From positions 40,849,452-40,913,451 of the forward strand of contig JAPTYO010000002.1 in the NCBI GenBank assembly GCA_036873135.1: a stretch of DNA of 64,000 bases, read 5' to 3'. A program made the position numbers and the translations under genes. The DNA comes from Clarkia xantiana subsp. parviflora (Eukaryota > Streptophyta > Magnoliopsida > Myrtales > Onagraceae). A model generated the notes under the pieces. The model was not told the origin of the DNA and searched no databases. It was given only the letters and a program-made list of their open reading frames with translations. The stretch's first letter is position 1; each line of letters begins with the position of its first letter. This document shows, piece after piece, positions 1 to 10,536 of this stretch.

Positions 1-44
1 TTGGATTTCCTTAGAACTTTTTCTAACTTCTTTTCCTTTTGTAG

Positions 45-1028
45 AAGTAGCCCCGGAGGAAGGGGGTCGTGGTGAAGCTTCTAGCTCCCATGCCATGACT
101 GGCTTGAAGTTTGAAGGTCCTCCCTTTTCCTGTAAGATGCTTTATACTGCCCCCGATTCATCCTCGGGTGTCGCCGACTGGGATCCCCTGGTTTCTTTGA
201 AGGGCTATCAGTTGAATGAGGGACACTCCATCGCCAATAGGAAGTTAGCCCTCCATCTTTTAAATGGCTCCGTTCCTCCTCAAGATCGCCCTCACATTCC
301 TGTGAAATGTGCTGATGAGACTGCTCGCATGTTTCTACATCGGCAGGCCAAGGTAAATAATTGTATCCTCCTCATAATCTCGAGTTCTTTGAAATCGCTT
401 CCGTACTTATCTTGCTATGCTTTCAGGCCACCCGCGATTTTTTACAAGTCGGTCAGCTGCTCATCGACTTGGGTGAAGAAGTTTCCTCTTTAAAGGGGAA
501 GCTTGCCTCAGTGGAGTCGGAGGCAGAAGAGGTGCAACGCCTCCGAGGAGAAAATACCCGCCTGGAAGTGGAACTTCGTCTTTGAAGGACATTATGGCCA
601 AAGATCTCGCCTCCCTGGAGGACACTGTAAGGGCCTCCGCTAATATGATCGAAGAAGTCGCCTTTCTGAAGGATACAATGAGGGCCTCCATGACTCTTGG
701 AGCATTGATGGATGATGCTCGTCGTACCTCCGCCGCTTTTTTAAGGGCTTTTCGTGCCAAGGTGGCTTCTCATCAAGAGGAGATCGCTTTGTTGAAAGAG
801 GAGATAGAGGAGCACAAGAAGTCTGTCCCCAAGATCATTGCTGACTATAAGGCTAGTGCTGATTTTCTAATCGACGCCGCCATTGCCAGTGGGCAGATGC
901 TTCTTTCCAGCTTTGCCTCTGTGGTGGTGGATATCAGGGCCATGGACCCTAGTTTTGATTTCTCGAAGGTGGGGATCCTTCGAGATTACTTAGCGGAGGA
1001 GGCTAGGAGTAGGAAAGACTCTGTATAG
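45..1028 (+). pseudogene. Antisense-oriented spliced coiled-coil ORF of element A (frameshifted)
   Basis: This ORF is encoded on the strand opposite to gag-protease of the same element. An acceptor (CTTTTGTAG) ends at 44 and the frame is open from 47. A donor AAG/GTAAAT lies at 352/353 and an acceptor TTTCAG ends at 426, giving a 74-nt phase-0 intron; in-frame codons continue at 427. The product around the junction reads RQAK then ATRDFLQ. The second exon is rich in E, K and L heptads (coiled coil, about 427-830) and ends at 1028. One frameshift lies near 582-585. Element B encodes a homologue with the shared stretch EGHSIAN, LALHLLN, PPQD and a C-terminal DYKAS segment. Function is unknown; such antisense ORFs are known from other plant Gypsy elements. 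The 5' exons are probably left of 45. Confidence 0.7.
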
Positions 1029-1304
1029 ATTTACTTTTTCTTTTCCCATCCCTTTGTAGTCCCGACTTGATGTAATCAATATTTATTAATGATAGAACGA
1101 ATCCTTCTTTTTGGAATTCTTGTGCATTCATCCTTATTTTTAATCATTCTTGTGATAAATTTACCCAAGATCAGAATTCACCTTTTCAAGAATAAGGCTC
1201 TTAATCGATTTTCTAGAGCGAAACGTTTAAACTCTATATAATCGATAATTAATATTTAAGGAGGATTTTATCCTTAGAAAATCAAAAATGTCTTTAAGTC
1301 ATCG
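1029..1304. other. AT-rich spacer downstream of the element A antisense ORF
   Basis: No gene seen. It contains a possible polyadenylation context for the plus-strand ORF (TTTGTAGTCCCGACTTGATGTAATCAATA at 1052-1080, described here only by position and ends) and leads into the minisatellite. Confidence 0.4.
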
Positions 1305-2262
1305 ATCCCTCTGAGTGATTTGGTTGATATCAGATTCCGGATGATCGATATATGACTTTGAGAAGACCAGCTTATAGTACTTCTTCTTCAAGTAGTCGAC
1401 TGATCTGAGTGATTTAGTTGATATCAGATCTTTGATGGTCGACTCTTGATTCGACAGTAGTTCTTCAATACTTAAACTCTTTCGAGTAGTCGACCAATCT
1501 GAGTGATTTAGTAGATATCGGATTTTTTATGGTCGCTCTCGATTTGGAAAAAGCTCTTCAATACTTAACCTCTTTCAAGTAGTCGACCGATCTGAATGAT
1601 TTAGTAGATATCAGATCTTTGATGGTCGCTCTCAATTTGGAAAAATCTCTTCAATACTTAACCTCTTTCGAGTAGTCGAACGATCTGAGTGATTTAGTAG
1701 ATATCAGATCTTTGATGGTCGCTCTCGATTTGGAAAAAGCTCTTCAATACTTAACCTCTTTCGAGTAGTCGACCGATCTGAGTGATTTAGTAGATATCAG
1801 ATCTTTGATGGCCGCTCTCGATTTAGAAAAATCTCTTCAATACTTAACCTCTTTCGAGTAGTCGACCGATTTGAGTGATTTAGTAGATATAAGATCTTTG
1901 ATGGTCGCTCTCGATTCGGAAAAAGCTCTTCAATACTTAACCTCTTTCGAGTAGTCGATCGATCTGAGTGATTTAGTAGATATCAGATCTTTGATGGTCG
2001 CTCTCGATGTGGAAAAAGCTCTTCAATACTTAACCTCTTTCGAGTAGTCGACTGATCTGAGTGATTTAGTAGATATCAGATCTTTGATGGTCGCTCTCGA
2101 TTCGGAAAAAGCTCTTCAATACTTAACCTCTTTCGAGTAGTCGACCGATCTGAGTGATTTAGTAGATATCAGATCTTTGATGGTCGCTCTTGATTTGGAA
2201 AAAGCTCTTCCTGACGCCACCTCTTCATCGACCAATTCTGAGTGATTTAGATGATATCAGTT
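1305..2262 (-). repeat. 93-bp tandem minisatellite of element A, one dyad per unit
   Basis: About ten units of roughly 93 bp; CTCTTTCGAGTAGTCGA recurs at about 1477, 1570 and 1663 and onwards. Each unit carries the inverted arms GATCTGA and TCAGATC separated by about 15 nt. The array fills the gap between the 3' end of protease (2422) and the 3' end of the oppositely oriented ORF (1028). Outer units (1305-1475 and 2200-2262) are more diverged. Confidence 0.9.
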
Positions 2263-2421
2263 GTTGATAGTCGATTTTTTGAGTATTTTGACGGAAGAAC
2301 TCGAAATTCTTGAAACAAAAGGGGCCTTAAGAGGCTTTATATTTATTTATCCTTCCTGAGTTTCACACAAAAAGCATCACAAGACAAACATTAGCCTTAA
2401 AAGATAAACAAAATTGCTTTC

Positions 2422-4443
2422 TTAATTAGGCGCAGTTTTTATGACTTCTCTTTGATTGCGACGCCGCATTGAGCTGACGTAGCACCGTCGGGATGCGGTT
2501 TGATCTCCTCTTACTTCCCCTATCCCTTGTAGTGTCGGAAACCTCATTACTTGATGAGAAGTAAACGGGATTATACGATGGGGATTGAGAGTAGTTCTTC
2601 CGATAATGGCGTTATATGAGGAGGCGGCGTCGACGACCACAAAAAGCACCTCAATTGTAAGGGTCGTTTTTCCCTTTCCCAGAATCATTGGCAGCTTGAT
2701 AGCTCCCATTGGATAGGTAGCTCTTCCGGCGAATCCTATGAGGGGAAAGTCGACGTTGAGGAGATCTCTTCTAGTTAGCCCCAAATTTTGGAAGGCTTCG
2801 TAAAAGAGTATGTCCGTCGAGCTCCCACTGTCGATGAGAATCCTCTTTACTTCATAATCTGCTATTGTGGCAGTGATGACTAAGGTGTCATCATGAGGAT
2901 GGGTGACCATCATTAAGTCGTCAGTGGTGAAGCTTACGGTTATCGGGTCAATTTCCTCCTGTCTCCTGCCTTCACCCTCATGTGGTGTTCGAGCAGCATA
3001 GACTTCCCGGGTGAGGCTGGTTTCTCCTCCAGAAGCAAATCCTCCGGCGATGACATTTATCGTTCCCCGTTGAGTCGGGGTTGGATGGTTATGGGGGGGG
3101 GGGATCGAGAATTCCTTTGAGGGCTACGACTTCGTTTTTTGGGCACTTTGGAGGGCTTTTCGATAAACTTTTAACAGTTTACCTCTTAGAATTAGCGCCT
3201 CGATGTCGTATTTCAGAGCAACACATTCGTTCGTGTCGTGCCCTTGAACTCGATGGTAACGACAATAGTCGTTCATCTGAGATCCCATCGGGCTTTTCCA
3301 GGCGATTTCCTTGTCGAAAAGTTCCCTCCCGTCTTTCTTCTCTCTTGGATGGTCGAGAAACGGAACTTTCTTCGGCCTTGGTTGGAGTATTCAGCCTCTT
3401 GATTTCCATGGGCGATCTTTCATGTGACCTCTCCAAGTCGATGTACTTCTTGACCTTGATGGCAAGAGCGTCAATCTTTCGTACTGGCTTCATCACCATG
3501 TTATCCTTCAAGGCTTGACTTTGTACCCTGAGACCCCTCCAGAAGGTCCTGATCAACTCGACAACAGTGCCGTCTTCATTCAGATGCTTAAGTATCTTAT
3601 GGTATCTAGTATAATAATTGGTTAAGGTTTCATCAGGATCTTGCTCAATTTTATCCAGAAAATCCATACTCTTGAGGCGTTGTATTGGCCTATGTGACCC
3701 TCTATAAACTTGGCCTTTAACTCTTCCCATGAGTCAATCGAGTTATCTGGAAGACCATAGAACCAGGTAGACGCCTCTTCCTTCAGAGTTGTGGGGAAAA
3801 GCGCCGCGTAGTGGTCCGGTGTTGCCCCTCTTCCTAGGAGGGAAAAGTTATGGGCGTTGATATGGCGAACTGGGTCTCCCTCGCCCGTGTAGTCCTCGAT
3901 GTTCCTCGCAAAGACTTGTGGAGGGACTCGAGTATTGAATAACCTCTTGGAGAAAGGGTGAGAAGTGCGTTCGCGAACGACAAGTAGATCACTCGCTCCT
4001 CTTCTTTTCTTCTCCAGTAATTCTTCTACCTGTCCTATAGTGAATAGGACAGGGCTTTTGCTCGCCATTTCGCCCTCTGGCGCTTTGGGGGCCTTCTCCG
4101 GGAGATCCTTTTCCATGATCTTCACACTGGAAGCCACCTCTTCCTTTTGGGAGACTTCTCGAGTTGGTTCCTTTTTGTCAGGAACCATTCCTGCCTGGGC
4201 TTGTTTCCAGAAGGCTATGAAGGCTGCCATTATCTCCTGAGGGACAGCCGGAGGGACGGTTCTCGCCTCTTCCGTATTTGGTAGTGACTTGGAATGGTTG
4301 AGATTTTCTTCGCCACCAGTACCATTAGCTTGGGGCACTGGTGGGTCTTCTTCTGGTGTGGGTCTGGAGGTGGTGGGACTTGCTTGAGTGTTTCCCATCT
4401 CCTTAACCACAGGGTTTGGCATCTTGTTCTTCTCGGAGGCCAT
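2422..4443 (-). pseudogene. gag-pro: gag-protease polyprotein of element A, frameshifted, no RT
   Basis: Start is the ATG at 4443, 25 nt inside the primer site. The N-terminal third (4443-4030) is charged and low complexity. The capsid-like retrotransposon gag domain follows (about 3960-3440, with motifs THPFSKRLF, TWFYGLPDNSIDSWEELKAK and TLTNYYTRYHKILKHLN). A zinc-knuckle motif CRYHRVQGHDTNEC lies near 3200-3250 and the linker GGFASGGETSLTREVYA near 3000-3050. The aspartic protease is at 2913-2422 with active site ILIDSGSSTDIL and the C-terminal signature IIGRTTLNPHR. Frameshifts occur near 3680, near 3290 and at a G8 run (3094-3101). The frame ends at 2422 soon after GIGEVRGDQ, where RT would begin in autonomous relatives. 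Confidence 0.88.
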
Positions 4444-4478
4444 GACTTTTTGATCTGTTTCCCACAGACGGCGCCAAA

Positions 4479-5243
4479 TGTTGGGATCAAAATGACGTGG
4501 CCTTGGAACTTCGAGTAGTGGACTTCTAAGTCTCGCTGGGAGCTAGCTCACTCAGGTATCTTTATTGGTCGCGTGGACACTTAGTTTCCTTTGGTGGCTT
4601 TGTGCTAGGCGAGGACCTGAAAAGAGGTGGGATGGCTCCTGATTCCACTCCGAAGCTTAAGTCAGTAATGGATATCGAGATAATAATATAGAGTAATTGA
4701 TAGATCTTAGAGCTTAAATACATGAAAGTGAGCCCCTATTTATAGGGGTATATTACCAACTTTTAGTGGTGTTTACCCTCTTGGGAGGGTTTCTGTCCTG
4801 AGTCGGCATAAGCAGGTGAAAAGCAGGTTGCCAGCTGATACCACTTCCTTGAGAGGAAGGTTTCGTGGTATAGGGGGTGGGGAGCAAGTCGCCAGCTGGT
4901 GCCTCTTTCTTCAAAGGGAAGTCTTCTTAGAGGCGGCGAGCAGGTCTCCACCTGTCCTTTCCTTAAGAGGGAAGGTTTCCTCTAAGTATCTGGTGGTCGA
5001 CTCAACTAGTACTTTAGTAGGGAAGCTTTGGTCCTTAACTCGACTTACACTTCAAGAGAGGAGCCTTGAATGACCTTCTCGCCTTGTTCTTTATGAATTA
5101 TGTCTGGAAGTCGACTTCTTAAAATGTGATCGTCGACCATTTACTTTTGTTTCACCATTCCAAACAAGGTTGGTCGTCGATTCGTCAATCTCACCAATAA
5201 ACGTACTTGGCTCCAGTCTTTGTCGTTTAATCGTAACCTAACA
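4479..5243 (-). repeat. 5' LTR of element A (765 bp)
   Basis: TG...CA ends on the minus strand: starts TGTTAGGTTACG at 5243 and ends CCCAACA at 4479. The primer site begins 2 nt inside the element: TGGCGCCGT at 4476-4468, matching the first nine positions of the tRNA-Asp-type sites common in plant Gypsy elements. Within the LTR a repeated GAAACCTTCC/AGCAGGT theme is seen at 4770-4990. Homologous to the LTRs at 9828-10503 and 16338-17011. Confidence 0.87.
4733..4744 (-). promoter_or_regulatory. TATA box of element A LTR promoter
   Basis: TATAAATAGGGG on the minus strand inside the LTR, followed on that strand by GCTCACTTTC and a pyrimidine-rich start region. The same TATAAATAGGGG is at the matching place in the element B LTR (10241-10250). 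Confidence 0.6.
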
Positions 5244-6385
5244 ATCCCTATCTTTTAGCTAAATATATTGATAGTTTATATATTTTACTATATAATGTGA
5301 ATCTTTCCTTATCTTTCCAATTTATAGATATATTGTCTCCTTTTAATAAAATTAAAATATGGTAACAGATATATCTAACCTAGGCCGGCCGAATTTTTCT
5401 TTCTTGCACTCTAAGAAATTAAAAAATTTACCTAATAATTCACCTAGGGTTTCGGCCATAACACCAAAAATTGGAAAAATTGTCAAATTTTAAGATCAAA
5501 CACTATTATGATCATGAATCCAAAAAGTGTTCTTGATAAAACTCATCGTGTTCTTGAAGATCATGAACATCAAACTTAAATTTAAACATAAATTTTCGGT
5601 TTTGATCTATAAAAACATGTAAATTCCAAAAATGTTAAGTTTTTAAAGATCAAACATATGAAATTTGTTTAAAAATTTCGGATTACTCATGGTGTTCATC
5701 ATAAAAATTTCAGTTTTTATAAAATTTTCAAGAACATGAATTTATCAAAATTTCTAGAACTCCTAACACAAGCTCTGATACTACTGTTGGATTACGGGCA
5801 CGTAATACTACGGAATGCTAAACGTGTACTTGTAAGTAATCTAATTACGAATCGGAATAATGTACACATACCTCAATAGCTTTCCCGCCCAAGAACGTTG
5901 TGGAGGGAGTTCTGATCCTCCGGTCGGAACCCGTACTAGTTCTTCGTGAGAAGAAGTCTTACGCGGGATAAGCTCCACAGAAAATCCTCTGATCGATTCT
6001 TCAACGGGGACAGAACCTCGGACTGAATGCTCGGAAGCAATTTGGCACACCAATGGTGGTATTAGGGGGCCGGCCGAAATATGCTTGTAGAGAGAAAATA
6101 ATTTCTCTCAAATCACAACTTAGGAGGAGTTGTGATCAAGGTGTGTTTTGGGAGTGACCCCAAGACCTCTTTATATAGTGGGAGGAGGAGAAAATCCTCC
6201 TCCCTACTATTAGGGTTTCGGCCAACTATGCTATGTGGGTGGAAGGCCCAATTTTGGGACTCCTATGTCACATGGGAATTGGGTCTGGTCCAATTAGCCC
6301 TAATGTGACATTTACCTAATTATCTTAGGTAACCACATATATTAACGGGCTACCAATTACGGCGCCACCTCACCATATTCTAACA
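5244..6385 (-). mobile_element. Copia-like LTR retrotransposon fragment: LTR plus 5' leader
   Basis: On the minus strand an LTR runs 6385 to 5785 (601 bp, TGTTAGAATATGG ... TAATCCAACA). It is followed by GTAGTATCAGAGCTTG, a one-mismatch version of the initiator-methionine tRNA site TGGTATCAGAGC typical of Copia elements. A TATATAAAGAG box lies on the minus strand at about 6177-6167. The remaining 5244-5784 is an AT-rich untranslated leader with degenerate direct repeats of GTTCTTGA/GATGTTCATGA type and no gag frame. Element A interrupts the leader at 5243. The other LTR is not in the window. Confidence 0.75.
6167..6177 (-). promoter_or_regulatory. TATA box of the Copia-like LTR
   Basis: TATATAAAGAG on the minus strand, about 210 nt from the LTR 5' end at 6385, followed by GTCTTGGGGTCACTCC. 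Confidence 0.5.
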
Positions 6386-6517
6386 TTCTCCATTTCTTGC
6401 TAGAGGGTATGTTTTTGGTGTTCGTGTTGTCCCTTGTAGAGACGCATATACTTCTCTTGCGTTAGACGTCTCTCCTCCTGCCGCAGGACCTCTGTGTAGT
6501 GTATTGAGTGTAGCCAT
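6386..6517 (-). pseudogene. Start codon fused directly to the pre-protease linker of gag-pol
   Basis: An ATG at 6517, shortly after the primer site, opens a frame reading MATLNTLHRGPAAGGETSNA followed by REVYAS. The GPAAGGETSNAREVYA stretch is the linker that sits just before the protease in elements A, B and D (GGPAAGGQVSNTRDVYA in D). Capsid and zinc-knuckle coding are therefore missing and the leader abuts the linker. The frame is cut at 6386 by the Copia-like element. It resembles the arrangement in element C. Confidence 0.6.
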
Positions 6518-7072
6518 TTAGCTTTAAGAGTAGGCTATTGCTTTTGTTCGAATATCACTTGACGGCGCCAATGTTGGATCTTGTGCTCCCTTAAGGTGAC
6601 CTTGGTTAATCATCTACAAAGAGGGGTAGACTGGGGAGTGTTCCGATGAACCCTTCCTGATGCCTAAATAAGTCTCGGTTTTAGCGAGAGAAATGAATAG
6701 CGTAATTATAGAGAGAGAGCTTAAATCCCCAAATGAGGGAAATAAATGTGTATTTATATGGATTTGCACTTAAACCCATTTAGGATAAAGTTATCCGGGC
6801 TTAATTATGGATAAGCTATACTAATCTTGTTTGACAATGGGGTATCGAGGGTGTAATGTAGGTCAACCCCCTTTTGGTCTGGGGTATATCTTCACTCGGG
6901 GTTATACGGTTACGAGTCGACTGGTCGACTTGTCGTGGACAAGTCGATCTAGTCGGGCGGATTTCGAATTCTTATTGGGAGATGTGTGATTTCGCATCAT
7001 GTTCGAGGTTTGATGTCATACATGATCCATTTTGTTGTCGAGGTGTTATACAAATTAAGCGTATACCCATCA
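6386..7072 (-). mobile_element. Gag-deleted Gypsy remnant: LTR plus linker fragment
   Basis: On the minus strand the LTR runs 7072 to 6572 (501 bp, starts TGATGGGTATACGC, ends GATCCAACA). Then comes the primer site TTGGCGCCGTCAAG. Only 186 bp of internal sequence remain before the Copia-like LTR at 6385. The TGATGGRTATACGC start is shared with element C (17246-19337) and element D (45747), so these LTRs belong to one broad Gypsy clade. Confidence 0.72.
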
Positions 7073-7420
7073 ATAAGAATTTCACTGTGAAAGTCATTGG
7101 CTTTAGCACCATTATACTTATTGGGTTGTAATCAGGCACGGATCTACCTGAGGCCCAGAGGGGGCACTTGCCCCCACTGACTCCATAGATTTTTAATATG
7201 TATACTCAAATTTTAAAAAAATAATTGCACCTTATTAAATTTGCCTCCTCTAAAAATGGCTTAAAGCGTGTCTAAATGCCTACTTGCCCCTATGTGAAAA
7301 TTTGTTGCTTTACTTCATAATCTCATTTGAAAGAAAATGAAGAAAACTAACAAAGTTGCAGAGATGTATTCTTGACAGAAACAACGAAGAAGAAGAAGAG
7401 AGCATATGGAATAAGAGAGA
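7073..7420 (+). mobile_element. hAT-like transposon end remnant with flanking unassigned DNA
   Basis: 7073-7132 is unassigned flank. From 7133 CAGGCACGGATCTACCTGAG followed by GGGGGCACTTGCCCCCACTGA resembles the CAGGGGCGGATCTA... end with G-rich/C-rich palindrome seen on many plant hAT elements. The rest to 7420 is AT-rich without a transposase frame. The right border is where L0-type sequence begins (GCATTGTTTTAGGAAAAATGA). No target duplication was identified. Confidence 0.4.
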
Positions 7421-8586
7421 TTGCATTGTTTTAGGAAAAATGATTTGTAGATAGATTGTACATGTTCTTAGTCGTAAATAATTTAATTTCAAACGTGCAT
7501 TCCAAATGCATTGTTTTCAAAACCTCTTACCATAATGGTTTATTTATGTGTTTCATACGCATTATTTTTTGAAAAAAAAAATTCATGTAAGTTGTAAATC
7601 CCGCTAGTGCATTCAATGTGCATCATTTATTTTTAATTTAGAAAAAAATGTAATTCCTTTCTGGCTCTTAGAACTTTTAAATTCAAGCATGAATCGCACA
7701 TGCATCATTTTCAAAAAAACCTTTTACCTATTTTTTTAAGCATGCATTCAATATTGTTTATAAAAAAATATTTAAGGTAATTTAAGTTTTTAGCTACGCA
7801 TTTGCATTATTTAAAAAAACCACCTGAAATTTTCATTTCAAAATATGCATTTCATATGCATTATTCAGGTAAGCTGGCCGTAAGTTGTAACTTTCTTAAC
7901 AGTAGAACTTTAACTTTCGAGCATGCATGAGCATTAAAAAAAACTCAAAGTGTCATTTGTTTTTATCCAAGGTGTATTACATTTTTTCGACAAGATCGTC
8001 ATTTCAACATTCGCATGAGCAAACATTTAGAAAATGAGAGATTTGATTCTCATTTTTGAAAAAATAGTTAAACTGTTCAGTTGAGTGCGACTATTCGAGT
8101 TTAAACAAAGGACAAGAAAATCTTTTTGAAAAAAACTTTGTTTTGAGCATCTCTCAAGCGTTCGAGCCAGATAGTGCACTCAGCAAACTTAGTAAACTCC
8201 ATGATGGTGCAAAACACCTTAGATCATAAATTTTTATTCATTTTTTAAAAATTAATCAAAATTATGAAATGAATGACACTAAACTTTTCAAAAAAAAAAA
8301 ATCATGCATGATTTCTCATATTCTCTACACTGATTTTTCATTCACTATTTACAGGTACCATTGTTTAGGTATCCTGTACATATAAGTTCTGCCTACCAAA
8401 TGGGGCAACAAAAAAAGGAACGTGCAGGCATCCAGTTGCACGAAGAAAAAATTGCACACTCGGGATATCCAACGCTCATGTGAGATTAATTTTACTTTAT
8501 TTTTTCCTTGAGAATTGACTGTCCCCACTCTTTTTGCAGATCGGACGACCACTTCGACGAGGTCGCAACTATGTGAAACGTGCCAG
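7421..8586 (+). mobile_element. L0 (Ogre/Tat-like) internal fragment, 5' part lost
   Basis: Collinear with L1 from about 24250 to 26350 without the MULE insertion there: same GCATTGTTTTAGGAAAAAT, TTACC/GGTAA inverted repeats with ATGCAT cores (7421-7960), CAAAGTGTCATT block and exon-like block (8355-8586). The L0 LTR and leader expected to the left are absent, replaced by the hAT-like scrap. Element B interrupts it after GTGAAACG at 8586. Confidence 0.8.
8355..8586 (+). pseudogene. Exon-like block of L0 (two exons, donor mutated)
   Basis: An acceptor TTTACAG ends at 8354; the first exon-like stretch encodes IQLHEEKIAHSGYPTL before a lost donor (CTCATGTGAG). An acceptor TTTTTGCAG ends at 8539 and the next stretch encodes SDDHFDEVAT then a stop. 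The same peptide and junctions occur in L1 (26127-26380) and twice in L2 (31883-32104, 38448-38669). Gene of origin not recognised. Confidence 0.5.
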
Positions 8587-9132
8587 ATCATAATTGGCAA
8601 TAGAATCCCCCTCTTTAAGAGGGTACCCTTGTAAAAAGCGGAAAGGATTCCAATCCTTTGAAAAATTGACAGACGGGTTTAACAACATATCCCAGTCAAA
8701 AGGAGGACCCTCATAATCTGGAGGACCGCTGGCAGAAGTCTCAACACAAGGCGGAGATATTTGAGTCGAGGAAGAAGAAGAAGAATCTCCGCCTCGCCTT
8801 CTTCTTCGCCAAGAGAAAGTACCCCTATCTCGATGGGAATGGTATCCATCACCTCACCCTTATCCTTGGAGGGTCTTACTGGCGACTTCTTAGCAAAGGG
8901 GATAGCCTCGACATCGATTGGAGTATCAATAGACGCCCCGCTATTAGCTTCTTTAGACTGGGGGGCAGAAGAAGTTTCCGCCAATAGATTGACGAAGATT
9001 CTGAAGGATCATATTGATGAAATCTAAAAAGAAAGAAGACCCCGATTATAAAAAAACTGTTAAAAAGTGGGGGTAGCAATCTTAAAAAAGAAGAAAATAG
9101 CCTCGGAATACCTGAGGAAGGATTGTCAGCCA
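8587..9132 (-). pseudogene. Truncated first copy of the element B antisense-strand ORF
   Basis: Near-duplicate of 15330-15889. The methionine codon of MAETSSAPQSKEANSG is lost (ATGGCGG became ATTGGCGG, about 8980-8987). The DNA encodes ASIDTPIDVEAIPFAKK and an acidic stretch before several frameshifts, and stops where the copy is truncated at 8587, before the conserved intron. A possible first exon start (MADNPSSG) is at 9132. Confidence 0.6.
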
Positions 9133-9827
9133 TAATGCTTGTTATCCACTGGATTTTTCTACTATGCTTTGAGAGCACCATGCTTTTGGTTTTTTTAATA
9201 CTATGGTGGACTTAATTGTAACATAATTAAAACTTTAAAAGTATGAAAAAGTATGATTTTTTTTAACTACACCTAAGGTGTGTATCATACTGTTAATTAT
9301 ATCAATTTCCCTATGGGGTTCACCTTTAGGGCAATAGAAAATAATAAAAATTAGTGGCAAAAGCATGGTGCTCCAAGAGCATTGTAGAAAGGTCCTTATC
9401 CACTTGAGAATAGTTCACTCCTTAGGGATCAAATCAGATTATAAAAATGAGAAGCATAAGTAAAAAATGAAAGTGAAACAGAGGTATTTTTACTGAAGTT
9501 TCTGCCGCTTGGATAACTTCCCAAGGAAGCCTTCCCTAGGTCATCATTCATTGGTGCATTCACTGACAACGTGACCGTTGCCTAGAGGAAACCGTTGTGA
9601 GTTTACCAAGACGACTCTTAAGCTTTTCTAAACCACTTAACGGTTAGAAAAGTTACTAACCAAGGATAATACCTCGACTAAAGGCACTTACCTCGACCCT
9701 ATAAATCAGAAGTCTGTAAGCTAAGTCAAAATAAAGGCAGAATCTCGCCAGAAAGACTTTGAAGCTATACTCGACTCAAGACCTCCTCTTCATAAATGAA
9801 GTTGACGACTTAAGTCTTGGGGGCAAG
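9133..9827 (+). other. 3' non-coding region of truncated element B copy
   Basis: Matches 15890-16337, with an extra segment at about 9180-9380 absent from the second copy. That segment is bounded by an inverted repeat: CATGCTTTTG near 9179 and CAAAAGCATG near 9358, each beside the trinucleotide context TGGTGCTC/GAGCACCA, so it looks like a small about 200-bp MITE-like insertion duplicating nearby bases. The rest leads to the polypurine tract at 9816-9827. No gene. Confidence 0.6.
9176..9374. mobile_element. Small MITE-like insertion inside truncated element B copy
   Basis: Present at 9133-9420 but absent from the paralogous stretch near 15895-15910, where CATAATACTTGTTATCCACT continues uninterrupted. 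Its ends are inverted repeats (GAGCACCATGCTTTTG left; CAAAAGCATGGTGCTC right) and inner arms TATGGTGGAC... are AT-rich. TTATCCACT-like sequence occurs on both sides (9136-9145 and 9395-9405), suggesting duplication of target or local rearrangement. No coding frame. Confidence 0.5.
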
Positions 9828-10503
9828 TGTTGGGTTACGATTAAAAAACGATATAACAAGAATGAATTCGAGCACATCTAAAGGCGAGACTAAACGAGAA
9901 TACGTCATCGGCCATTCTTACTCAGAATGACGAGACAAAGCTAAATAGTCGACGACCATATATGAAGAAGTCGACTTTAGAAGGATGACTAACAAGATGA
10001 GGCGACTAAACCACTTGAAGTTCTTCTGCTAAAGAAATAAGTCGAGTCGATATCCAGAGCCTCATCAGAAACCCCTCCTCTTAAGGAAGAAGACAGGTGG
10101 CGACATGCTTCAGCCGCCAAAGGAAAGCCTTCCCGGATAAGGAAAGATGAGGTGGCGACATGCGTGTCACCTGCTTAAGCCGACTCTGAACAGAAACCCT
10201 TCCAAAAGGGTAGCCGCCACTTAATTCGGTAATCTCTCCCTATAAATAGGGGAACATTCTAAATATTCATTTAATCTTGATTCACGCACTTTACAATACT
10301 CTTTCTAAATTCATTACTGACTTAAGCTTCGGAGTGAAATCAGGGGCCATCCCCACCCCTTTTCAGGTCCTTGCCTCACACAAAGCTCCCAAAGGAGACT
10401 AAGTACCCAAGAGGCCAGGAAAGATACTTACGAGAGTTAGCTCCCGGCGAGACCTCGAAGTCCACTACTAGAAGTTCAAGGCCACGTCATTTGGATCCCG
10501 ACA
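9828..10503 (+). repeat. Element B LTR, first complete copy (676 bp)
   Basis: TG...CA: TGTTGGGTTACGATT ... ATCCCGACA. TATA box TATAAATAGG at 10241. Followed by TTAGGCGCCGTCTGTGG, a primer site with TGG mutated to AGG compared with element A. Pairs with the LTR at 16338-17011. Confidence 0.9.
10241..10250 (+). promoter_or_regulatory. TATA box of element B LTR
   Basis: TATAAATAGG, in the same context as the element A LTR TATA box. The downstream LTR has TATAAATATGG at 16750. Confidence 0.6.
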
Positions 10504-10536
10504 TTAGGCGCCGTCTGTGGAAATTGATCAAAAATC

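Larger units (their letters stand above)
1..5243 (-). mobile_element. Element A: non-autonomous Ty3/Gypsy (Tat/Retand-like) element, 3' end outside window
   Basis: Reading on the minus strand from 5243 leftwards there is a 5' LTR (5243-4479), a primer-binding site containing TGGCGCCGT (4476-4468), a decayed gag-protease gene (4443-2422), a 93-bp minisatellite (about 2262-1305) and a spliced ORF on the opposite strand (45-1028). The 3' LTR would lie left of the window. No reverse transcriptase, RNase H or integrase is present between protease and the repeats. The LTR starts TGTTAGGTTACGATTAAACG on the minus strand, matching the LTR start of element B, so A and B are related families. It lies inside the leader of the Copia-like element at 5244-6385. 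Confidence 0.85.

Noticed and set aside
4763..5073. Short frames on both strands in the element A LTR
   Set aside because: They come from LTR-internal direct repeats and have no domain.
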